Below are positions 24,318-32,033 of a DNA stretch of 64,000 nt, piece by piece; within the stretch, counting starts at the first letter, position 1, and each line of letters begins with the position of its first letter. This DNA comes from Thalassotalea mangrovi (lineage in GTDB: Bacteria > Pseudomonadota > Gammaproteobacteria > Enterobacterales > Alteromonadaceae), in NCBI RefSeq assembly GCF_005116735.1, contig NZ_SWDB01000009.1:62001-126000 (forward strand), given 5' to 3'. The notes under the pieces were generated by a model, which ran no database searches, was not told the origin of the DNA, and saw only the letters and a list, made by a program, of their open reading frames with translations. The translations under genes were made by a program, and so were the position numbers.

Positions 24318-26368
24318 ATCACTCCCAATTTAAAGAGCTTGTTCAACAAGTTGAAGTCGGTAAAGTGTTGCCTGATGCCGTCTATTTTCATATCGATGCG
24401 TTTGAGCAAGCGCCAGCCCCTTTAACCAAATTTGTCCGAACAGTATCCAAAGCGCTCAAAATAGAAGAAGATAGTTGGAATCTTGTTAAAGTATTCAAGA
24501 AAGAATTTAAATTATCCCTTCTAAGTTACCCTGATTTTTTTGAAGACTCATATCCAGCATTAACACGAAGCATAACCGTTGATCTCACTAAATTGACTCA
24601 CACGGTTACCCAATACGAAAACTCTGATAATCCCCCCATTTTGCACCGCAAAGAGTTAATGATCCCTGAATCACACAAGTATCACTCTCATTTTTGTATG
24701 TTAACTCAAGAGGGCGAAAACGCGGGTTTGTATGAAAGCTCTCGAATGATCGGTTTTAAAGACTCATGGGCGAGACTAATCGATAAACATGGCTACGCAC
24801 TTGTAGATGGCCGATTATTCAGAAAATCAGCTGTGGAACAGGTCAACGGCGCTAGTAGTGATGATACTCAAATAGACCGCCATAAAACCGCATTAGTTCG
24901 CCATGAACTATCCGCGCCGATGAAAAATCTGGCAAAACATGGTTTCCTCAATGGCGAGTATTCCGTTTTTGATTATGGGTGTGGACGAGGAGATGACTTA
25001 AGAGAGCTGGAAGCTCATGGTTTAGATGCCCTGGGATGGGACCCCAAATTTAGGCCGGATGCGGACAAGGTAACCTCAGACCTAGTAAATATCGGCTACG
25101 TGATTAATGTAATCGAAGACCAGGATGAACGTATTGAAGCAGTATTCAATGCCTGGGAGCTGACAAACAAGCTATTGGTTGTATCAGCCATGTTAGCTAA
25201 TGAGTCATACTTGGCACAATTCACCCCATACAAAGACGGTGTTATCACTTCGCGAAATACTTTCCAAAAATACTTCAACCAAGCCGAACTTAAATGTTAC
25301 ATCGAAAAAATCGTCGATACAGAAGCTATTGCCGTAGCTCCAGGCATTTACTACGTATTTAAGGATAAAAAACTAGAACAACAATTTCTGCAAAACCGAA
25401 ATAAGCGTCACTATCAATGGCAGCAAAAAACTGCGCCAATTCCGACTAGCGAAGAAAAAGTCCGATTACTGTTTACAAAGCATAGTGACTTACTCGAATC
25501 CTTTTGGCTGGCATGCTTAGCCTACGGCCGCTGTCCATCCTCCGAGGAATTTTCGCTGTCAGAGCAAATTTCGGAAGTCATTGGTTCAAATAAGAAAGCC
25601 TTCAAACTTGTGTGTGATTGGTATGACTATGCTGAGTTTGAAATGTCAGCCAAGATGCGCAAAGAAGACTTAACCATTTATTTTTCCTTAGAATTATTCG
25701 GAAAACGGAAACCTTATACACAGCAACCGGATGACCTAAAGCGAGATGTCAAAGTCTTCTTCGGAAATTATAAAACTGCGCAAAATGAAGCCAAAGAACT
25801 CCTTTTTGGCATTGCTGATACTGAAAAAATCAAAGAAGAATGTTTATTAGCAAAAGATTATTTACCCGCCTGTAAATTAGGCTACGAGGAAGACGAGCCA
25901 CATTCTCTAACTCTGCATAAAAAGTTCATTGAATCACTCTCGCCATTGTTGCGTATTTACGTGAATGCAGGCCTTCAGCTTTATGGTGAGTTGGATGATA
26001 TCCAATTGGTGAAAATTCATATCAATTCGGGAAAGCTTACCTTGCTTGGTTATGAGGGCTTTGATGACGGCCCACTTCCACAATTAAAGGAGCGTGTAAA
26101 AATAAAAATGGCTGATCAGGATGTCGATTTTTTTGATTATGTTAATAAAAACTCGAGGCCTCTACTCCTAAACAAAGGAGTGTACCTCGATAACAGCTTT
26201 GCAGATTTCAAAAAACAGAAAGCATTTAATAAAAAACTCTCAAAAATCTTAAATGACCTATCGGTTCAAGAGATATCCAGATTAAAGATTAGTTATCGGT
26301 CATTTTCCCAATTACTTTCTGAACTTTACGAAGTCAGCGGATATAGGATAGACAAGTTACAAGTATAA
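24314..26368 (+). CDS. DNA phosphorothioation-associated putative methyltransferase
   Basis: A 684-residue protein with a SAM-binding Rossmann core at about 215-350 (motif I VFDYGCGRGDD at 218-228, then GWDP as the acidic loop). An N-terminal domain of about 200 residues and a long C-terminal region flank it. This matches the 'DNA phosphorothioation-associated putative methyltransferase' family (TIGR04096), found near dnd and ssp loci. No DPPY/NPPY amino-methyltransferase motif was seen, so the target (DNA, RNA or protein) is open. It is coupled to the HTH/M15-like gene by ATGA. It could mark host DNA or tune the modification system. Confidence 0.82.
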   Translation: MNHSQFKELVQQVEVGKVLPDAVYFHIDAFEQAPAPLTKFVRTVSKALKIEEDSWNLVKVFKKEFKLSLLSYPDFFEDSYPALTRSITVDLTKLTHTVTQYENSDNPPILHRKELMIPESHKYHSHFCMLTQEGENAGLYESSRMIGFKDSWARLIDKHGYALVDGRLFRKSAVEQVNGASSDDTQIDRHKTALVRHELSAPMKNLAKHGFLNGEYSVFDYGCGRGDDLRELEAHGLDALGWDPKFRPDADKVTSDLVNIGYVINVIEDQDERIEAVFNAWELTNKLLVVSAMLANESYLAQFTPYKDGVITSRNTFQKYFNQAELKCYIEKIVDTEAIAVAPGIYYVFKDKKLEQQFLQNRNKRHYQWQQKTAPIPTSEEKVRLLFTKHSDLLESFWLACLAYGRCPSSEEFSLSEQISEVIGSNKKAFKLVCDWYDYAEFEMSAKMRKEDLTIYFSLELFGKRKPYTQQPDDLKRDVKVFFGNYKTAQNEAKELLFGIADTEKIKEECLLAKDYLPACKLGYEEDEPHSLTLHKKFIESLSPLLRIYVNAGLQLYGELDDIQLVKIHINSGKLTLLGYEGFDDGPLPQLKERVKIKMADQDVDFFDYVNKNSRPLLLNKGVYLDNSFADFKKQKAFNKKLSKILNDLSVQEISRLKISYRSFSQLLSELYEVSGYRIDKLQV

Positions 26369-26381
26369 TTGGCCCATTTGT

Positions 26382-26448
26382 ACTAGTGTGATCACGTCAA
26401 AGTCCCTCGGTAATTATAGCGTCAGTTTCCTTTGGTAATCACACTAGT
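26382..26448. repeat. Inverted repeat between convergent genes
   Basis: Perfect 11-bp arms (ACTAGTGTGAT / ATCACACTAGT) enclose 45 bp that contain GGTAAT twice. The element lies between the methyltransferase gene and the convergent DGQHR gene. It lacks T-runs, so a classic terminator is doubtful; it could be a small mobile-element remnant or a protein-binding site. Confidence 0.6.
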
Positions 26449-26541
26449 GCATCTTAATCAACTGTCTAAGTAGGTCTACATTGCAGTGTTTAAACTAATC
26501 TTTCAAGAAGAGATTTATTTAGTACTGTTTTTTGACTGACC

Positions 26542-28527
26542 TTAGATGAAGAAAGTATTTCTTACTAAGTCTTTAATTGTTTCTAGTTTTGACAACCATA
26601 TTGATGAAACTATTTTTTCGACCTCACTTTCCTCTAAGTCCGGATTATCCTGTTTGATTTTCCTGTGTATTCTAGCTTTGCTGTATGGAATAGCATCCCA
26701 TGTACTCAAAGTAAAAGATTCGTTTCTCAATAGTGTTTCTTCATGCGCTACGTTATATAAAAAGTTCAACACTCCGACAAAACCATCAACACCTTGCCTG
26801 TTATAAATAATATTCTGGTCATTATAGATAATTCCTTGCCAAAAACTACCTGCAACAATCCCCCTCGCACCTACATCATGCTTACTTTGGATTTCTGGAG
26901 GAACTGAGAATTTCTGATCTTTTGAAAATAAATTCGAAGTTACAAGTTTGTCAACTATGAAATTCATTTTATCCAGCCATAATTTAGTGAAGGTTAAAAC
27001 CTCAGTTTCAGTAACTGTTTTTGATTGTAAATATCGCGTTAACTCCTTGTAATAGTGTTTAAAGAAAGCTTTTTGTCCCAACACAGTGAATATTAAATAA
27101 AATTTAGGATCAAGCTCTACTTTCATTTCAGTTTGCAATTTTTCAAGCTGTTCTCGTTGCTCATCGCTAAGCTTAGAAGGATTTTTAATTACTAAACGAT
27201 TGAGGTTGTATTCATTATCAAAAACCTTATTTTTATCTAGAATAGCAACGGCTCTTTTATATGGGGAGAACTCGTTAAACAACTTTACAATGCTAGTAGA
27301 GTATAGCTCTTCAAAAGTATCTCTAGCTACGTTCAATACATTGTAATCCATTGTAAATAGTATATCTTCCTTGTCGTCTGGTGCGCCTCCACCATTAGGA
27401 GCCTTGTCAATTTTGTCTTTAAACTCATTGTATGACTCCTCTAATTTTCCAATACCACTATACTTTTCTTTTGATAATATCTTTTCGTCAACGAGAAATT
27501 TAGTGTTTAAAATTTCAACAAATCGAGTGACTCTATTTCTTGTTCTCATATCAGAAAGGGATGTTATATTCACACCATTAAGAAAATTATCTTCTATTAA
27601 TTGTTGTAATACTAAGACTCCTGTTATTTGAGGATATGAGTGCTTAAGATTCTCCGAATGCCAGTCAACTATCTGTGGGACTAAATACTTGTTAAGCCGC
27701 TCTCCATTCATGTCATCATCGTTGACTAGTGATTGAACTATTAAAGATGACAAATCTTTGTCATCCATTAGAGTTCGACGCGCATTTGAAACGGGCTTAG
27801 CATTATAATTAATATCTATAAAGATTCTCCGAAGAGCTTCGGCAGGACTTCGATTTTCTTTATTTGCTTTTTTAGATACATCAAGAAAAACAACATCTTG
27901 TAAATAGTTGGCAACATCTTGCTTCTTTTGTAACGCGTATTTTAGCGCTTCAAGTCTATGTTGACCATCGATTACAATTCCATATATTTTTGCTTTATCC
28001 CAACTTAATGCAAGCTTTCCTTGAGAATTAAGCCAGTCCAAAACATAAAGACCATCGACTCGGCTCTTATTTTCAGCATCCAAAAACCTTTCCTTAAGTG
28101 CAGTTGGAAAATCACTTTTACTGAAAATTATTTCATTTGATGATATATCCTGCTCAGAGAGGATGGAAAAGAACTTTGAAATATGCTCATTAGGCTCTCT
28201 AGGTACTATCGCCACAATTATAGGAGGAAAATATTTCACATTATTTGTAGACTTGAGAATATATTCTTCAGCTATTTGTTTTACACGTCTATCATCAATT
28301 TCGCGCTGAATTATTGAACTTACAGGCCAAGATTTATCTTCCGTTAGTTTTTCAAATATTTCTATATCTTTTGCAAGCCAACCCACTTTAACAGATGACA
28401 AGTAGGTTTCTATGCCATTTCTTTCAAACCCTCCTTCCAAAACTTTGTATACATTTGAAAAAAGCATGCCATCATTTTCGTTAGAACTTAAGTCAATACC
28501 ATTTAAATCGTCTAATTCATCCATCAT
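26542..28527 (-). CDS. DGQHR-domain protein, long DndB-like
   Basis: A 661-residue protein with the DGQHR signature at 187-191 (GIVIDGQHRLEALKYAL), preceded by the family's EEYI and PPIIVAIV segments. DndB, the DGQHR protein of dnd loci, is a transcriptional regulator of about 350-390 residues; this one has about 300 extra C-terminal residues with no motif I know. It could be a regulator, a DNA-end or modification sensor, or an effector. Its start (ATG 28527) overlaps the stop of the GIY-YIG gene as ATGA, with AAGG before it. It is the last gene of the leftward block. The DndB relationship is family-level only. Confidence 0.78.
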   Translation of the reverse strand: MMDELDDLNGIDLSSNENDGMLFSNVYKVLEGGFERNGIETYLSSVKVGWLAKDIEIFEKLTEDKSWPVSSIIQREIDDRRVKQIAEEYILKSTNNVKYFPPIIVAIVPREPNEHISKFFSILSEQDISSNEIIFSKSDFPTALKERFLDAENKSRVDGLYVLDWLNSQGKLALSWDKAKIYGIVIDGQHRLEALKYALQKKQDVANYLQDVVFLDVSKKANKENRSPAEALRRIFIDINYNAKPVSNARRTLMDDKDLSSLIVQSLVNDDDMNGERLNKYLVPQIVDWHSENLKHSYPQITGVLVLQQLIEDNFLNGVNITSLSDMRTRNRVTRFVEILNTKFLVDEKILSKEKYSGIGKLEESYNEFKDKIDKAPNGGGAPDDKEDILFTMDYNVLNVARDTFEELYSTSIVKLFNEFSPYKRAVAILDKNKVFDNEYNLNRLVIKNPSKLSDEQREQLEKLQTEMKVELDPKFYLIFTVLGQKAFFKHYYKELTRYLQSKTVTETEVLTFTKLWLDKMNFIVDKLVTSNLFSKDQKFSVPPEIQSKHDVGARGIVAGSFWQGIIYNDQNIIYNRQGVDGFVGVLNFLYNVAHEETLLRNESFTLSTWDAIPYSKARIHRKIKQDNPDLEESEVEKIVSSIWLSKLETIKDLVRNTFFI

Positions 28528-29120
28528 CCAGGCCTTTTTGTTAGCCCAGGTTTAATTATTCTCTGAGCTATTTCTTCCAATATTACATTAACATTTTGAT
28601 CATAATCATTTTCGATAATTTCATAACCAATCAGTACGTCAGATCCACGTATATTTTGATTTTCAAGCTGAACAAGAATTTCAGAATTTCTTCTTTGGAA
28701 ATGTTGAGATAAACGTTGTTTCAAGTTATCAGCTTTTCCTATATAAAATGGTCTACTGAATGAAATCTTTTTTAAAAACTGTAAAAAATAGTCCCTATTC
28801 CTTTTGGACTCTTTTAAAAACGCAAGCAGTTTAGTTTTTTTTGAATTGTTCAATCCGAAAATCTCATCACCGCTAAATCTAATTTCCTGAACAATAACAT
28901 TAAATTTATATCCGGTATTACTTGCTTCAGCTAAATTCAAATTAGTTATAGTAAATATTCTAATGTGTTCCAACAATAAATCGATATCATCACTATCAGC
29001 ATCTGTATCTCTAAAAGGCCAATACACCCAATAATATACCCCACTTTTGTCAGGAATATCCTCGACAAACTGGCGGTAATACTCGAGCGTATTAAATTTT
29101 GTACTATTATTTAAAATCAT
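28524..29120 (-). CDS. GIY-YIG nuclease-family protein with large insert
   Basis: A 198-residue protein. The GIY half is GVYYWVYW (27-34) and the YIG half FYIGKADNLKQRLSQHF (125-141, with the conserved Arg at 136). A glutamate pair at 182-183 precedes the closing KPGLTKRPG. About 90 residues lie between the GIY and YIG halves, where typical domains have 10-15. This domain cuts DNA in homing endonucleases, UvrC and some restriction enzymes, so it is a candidate effector nuclease of the island. It is translationally coupled to the DGQHR gene. A 187-bp gap separates it from the preceding gene, so it may have its own promoter. Confidence 0.8.
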   Translation of the reverse strand: MILNNSTKFNTLEYYRQFVEDIPDKSGVYYWVYWPFRDTDADSDDIDLLLEHIRIFTITNLNLAEASNTGYKFNVIVQEIRFSGDEIFGLNNSKKTKLLAFLKESKRNRDYFLQFLKKISFSRPFYIGKADNLKQRLSQHFQRRNSEILVQLENQNIRGSDVLIGYEIIENDYDQNVNVILEEIAQRIIKPGLTKRPG

Positions 29121-29307
29121 ATGTTAGCTGTGAAGTAAGGGTAACAAATTATGCTTTTTATCATTTGATACATGCAAATCTGCAACTGTTTTAGGTCTTT
29201 CTCACCCACTTTCGAATAAGAAAGATCCAACACGAAAAAAACATTCTAATCGAGCAATCAATTTAGCGAGCCTATTATCGCTTTTTCTTCGGAATTAGAA
29301 TTATTTT

Positions 29308-29808
29308 TTAAAAAGCAACGTCTAACTCTTCGGGATTATCGACCATACGCTGAGAGCGTTCATTTGCAATTGCTTGCTCAAATATTTTACTAGCCAGCGT
29401 ATCAATGCCTCCATGGTCTCCAGGGTTTTCATCTAACCACAACTGAATTTCTTCAAGACCTGCGTTGCAGTATTCCTCATATATCTTGATAGATGAAAGT
29501 AAGTTCTCATCTTTTAAACATGCGCCATTTTTTTCAGTCATAAGTGCTAGCAAATAAATAAAAGCGTCTTTTTGGTCCGTAGCATATGTTTCTAATATGA
29601 TTGACACAGTGTCTCCACTAAGGGGGAATCTTTTATTTATTGAGAATCCCACCATAGCTGCAAATACCATTAGATCTTTTATGTAGTTAAATACAGGCTT
29701 ACTTCCATCTTTGTTTGAGCATAACTTCTCGACAAGTGGCTCATTTTTTCTATCTCGCTTTACAGCAAGTTTTTTCCATGCCTGTTTATCAATGTTCTCT
29801 TTAAACAT
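29308..29808 (-). CDS. Dnd system-associated protein 4-like protein
   Basis: About 166 residues. The segment KPVFNYIKDLMVFAAMVGFSINKRFPL and the later SIKIYEEYCNAGLEEIQLWL match the 'dnd system-associated protein 4' family (TIGR04062). This is a helical protein tied to phosphorothioation loci and without known activity. It is not DndE, which is shorter and has a different basic N-terminal helix. ATG 29808 is preferred over a TTG at 29817 because AAAAGG lies at workable spacing before the ATG. It overlaps the DndD-like stop by 8 bp, so the two are coupled and probably form a complex. Confidence 0.8.
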   Translation of the reverse strand: MFKENIDKQAWKKLAVKRDRKNEPLVEKLCSNKDGSKPVFNYIKDLMVFAAMVGFSINKRFPLSGDTVSIILETYATDQKDAFIYLLALMTEKNGACLKDENLLSSIKIYEEYCNAGLEEIQLWLDENPGDHGGIDTLASKIFEQAIANERSQRMVDNPEELDVAF

Positions 29809-31834
29809 ATAAGCCAACCTTTTCTAATACTGTTCTGTCAACTTGAGCACCATATCTCACGGTCTCGTATTCTTTATCAAGAATAGTAATTGAATCTAAT
29901 GCCTTTGAAATGTTCTCTGATGTTTCTTCTAAAACCATATTGTATTCGGCACCAACTTTATCTCTTATATTACTTTCCACTGCACCTTCCCAGTGGCTAG
30001 AAGAAAGCAAGAAAATAACTTGCTCTACAGAATTTGGAATGGCTTTAGCAACATGCCCCTTATATTTGTTATCTAAGTCACCAAATGGTGCATCAACCAC
30101 GAATGGAGCAATTGCTCCGGGAGTTAAAATTTGACCTCTAGCATTTTTCCGCTCTCTAGAAATTTCGATAAGCGATGAGATGAAGGTTAAGCTTAGAAGC
30201 AGAGCTTGGCCATCACTTTCAGGAACTATGTGGTCATTTTTATCAACTAAGCGGATGTCAAATGTTGCTGGATTTAATTTTGCTTTATAGTCCTGTCGAA
30301 CAAATTGTTCTAAATAGTTGTTAACTTTAACTATTAATCTTTCTTCAACATCTTTTTCAGAGTTTGAAAGGGTAGATTTTAAGATATTTTCAACCTTTTC
30401 AACACACTCAACAAGTGTTTGATATTTTTGCATTTCGGAAGAAAAAGTATCTAGGCGACCGAGTTCGCCTTTTTTAAGAACAAGGTTTTTTACATCAGAC
30501 TCAATCTTTATTTTGGTTCTTTCTGATGCTCTTTCATCTTGAATTAAGTTGTTTCTAGCACGCATCCTTTCACTTTCTAAACTCTGAATATCTTCTAAAC
30601 TTTCTGCCCCTTTAATTTTTACTGTCAATTCATCAATTTCGTTTTTTAATTGACTAATGGCTGATTCTGCATCAGCTAACGCTTTGATATTATTGTTAAA
30701 CCGCTTTTTGGCTTTTGATGAGTCATTCTTTATTGAAGTTAATTGAGCTCTTGCTTTTCTAACTCTGCTTTCTAGCATCGGATCAGCAGCTTGCTTTAAC
30801 ATATCTTGAATTCGGCTAAATGCCTCAGTACCGGGCTTAATGTCACTGCCACAAATGCATGTACTAGCTTTTAAAATATCTGTCACAAGTTGTTCATTGT
30901 ATGGGGCTGGAACCGTACCTTTATATTCAGATTCATCTATAAAATCTAAAGCTAAGTTGGATAATTCAAAACCAAATACTGTTGTGGCATATTCAGTGAC
31001 GAGATTTCGCTTTTCGTTTTGAGCTGTCTTTAGAAGGCTTTTTTCTCTAATTAACTGAGCTTCTGTTGACTTTCTTTGGCTATGGATTTGCTTAATTACT
31101 GCACTATCTGAATTAGCTAGCTTTTCTTCAACTTGTGCTAGCTTCTCTTCGTACATCGCTATTGATTTTGTATAGTCTTCTAATTGCTTAGTATTTCTTT
31201 CAATTGCATTTTCTAATGCAATTATTTCATTTTGTAATTTGGAAAGTAGTCCTGATTTGTCGGCAGCAGAAAGTGACCTTTGGTATGTCCGCTTTATAGA
31301 TACAATGTCTTCTAATGCTTTTTCTGCTATTGTAAATCCTAATATTTCCCTTACTGCAGTTTTTACTACAGATCCTCCTTTAGAGCCTGACATTTTTCCA
31401 ATCCCTTCACCTTGGAAGAAAAAGTATTTAGCCATATCTTTAGGGATAACAGAATTTATAAATGAATTAGGGTTATCAATAGGTGTATGTGAGCCATCGA
31501 TGATCTCAAAAACTCTAAATTTTTGTCCATTGCTATCAAATGACCTTATAGTCTCATAAATTCTATTTTTATCATCTTCAAACTCTATGGCAACGCTATA
31601 ACTATTGGAGTTTTCACTTTTAGCTATTTTATTTAGAAGTGCTTTAGGATCTTTAAAGTTACTCGTAGTTATTTCGTAAAAACACCACAGAATTGCATTT
31701 AAAAAAGCTGTTTTTCCAGTGCCATTTTCTGCATGAATTAACGTGATATTTTTATTGTTGTTTGTTGAAAATTCAATGCATTGCTCGCCATAGAATTGAC
31801 GGAAATGTTTTAATTTAATCTTCCTAAACTTCAC
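29801..31834 (-). CDS. DndD-like SMC/Rad50-type ATPase
   Basis: About 677 residues. The N-terminal Walker A reads AENGTGKTAF (about 35-44). Two long coiled coils flank a CICG hook-like turn near residue 325. The C-terminal head has LLLSLTFISS and a Walker B/D-loop region (PFVVDAPFGDLD, then FLLSSSHW). This is the layout of DndD, the ATPase/nickase partner in dnd loci, and of other SMC-like defence ATPases. The GTG at 31834 has GAGGTG as ribosome site; an earlier GTG at 31843 is itself inside that site. It overlaps the small upstream gene and the dnd-associated-4 gene, forming one tight operon. Confidence 0.85.
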   Translation of the reverse strand: MKFRKIKLKHFRQFYGEQCIEFSTNNNKNITLIHAENGTGKTAFLNAILWCFYEITTSNFKDPKALLNKIAKSENSNSYSVAIEFEDDKNRIYETIRSFDSNGQKFRVFEIIDGSHTPIDNPNSFINSVIPKDMAKYFFFQGEGIGKMSGSKGGSVVKTAVREILGFTIAEKALEDIVSIKRTYQRSLSAADKSGLLSKLQNEIIALENAIERNTKQLEDYTKSIAMYEEKLAQVEEKLANSDSAVIKQIHSQRKSTEAQLIREKSLLKTAQNEKRNLVTEYATTVFGFELSNLALDFIDESEYKGTVPAPYNEQLVTDILKASTCICGSDIKPGTEAFSRIQDMLKQAADPMLESRVRKARAQLTSIKNDSSKAKKRFNNNIKALADAESAISQLKNEIDELTVKIKGAESLEDIQSLESERMRARNNLIQDERASERTKIKIESDVKNLVLKKGELGRLDTFSSEMQKYQTLVECVEKVENILKSTLSNSEKDVEERLIVKVNNYLEQFVRQDYKAKLNPATFDIRLVDKNDHIVPESDGQALLLSLTFISSLIEISRERKNARGQILTPGAIAPFVVDAPFGDLDNKYKGHVAKAIPNSVEQVIFLLSSSHWEGAVESNIRDKVGAEYNMVLEETSENISKALDSITILDKEYETVRYGAQVDRTVLEKVGLYV

Positions 31835-32033
31835 TGTTGCCACCTCTTTTTACAGTCGCGTCGATTTCTTCCCTAATTTTCTTAAGTCTGTTTCTTTCAC
31901 TGTCTTCGCCGTAAAATGACTGCCTTTCTATGTTTACAATTTTCCTTGCAAGATCGTGATATTGGTCTCGAGGAACATCAGCTTCTTTTTCGGCTTCAAG
32001 AAGTTGTTTTTTAATCTCTTCAAGTGATGTCAT
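31824..32033 (-). CDS. Small helical protein between helicase and SMC ATPase
   Basis: A 69-residue, highly charged, fully helical protein (SLEEIKKQLLEAEKEADVPRD..., then RNRLKKIREEIDATVKR) that probably forms a short coiled coil. It has no recognisable family. Its start (ATG 32033) lies 12 bp inside the helicase gene's 3' end, and its stop lies inside the 5' end of the SMC-like gene, so the three are made as one unit. A small subunit bridging the helicase and the ATPase is the simplest idea. The double overlap and good frame argue that it is real. Confidence 0.65.
   Translation of the reverse strand: MTSLEEIKKQLLEAEKEADVPRDQYHDLARKIVNIERQSFYGEDSERNRLKKIREEIDATVKRGGNSEV

Noticed and set aside
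26382-26448. Intrinsic terminator for the convergent island genes
   Set aside because: The arms are AT-rich, the loop is 45 bp and no T-run follows on either strand.
29308-29808. Reading this gene as DndE
   Set aside because: The protein is longer than DndE and lacks its basic N-terminal helix pattern; the central VFNYIKDLMVFAAMVGF-type segment fits the dnd-associated protein 4 family instead.
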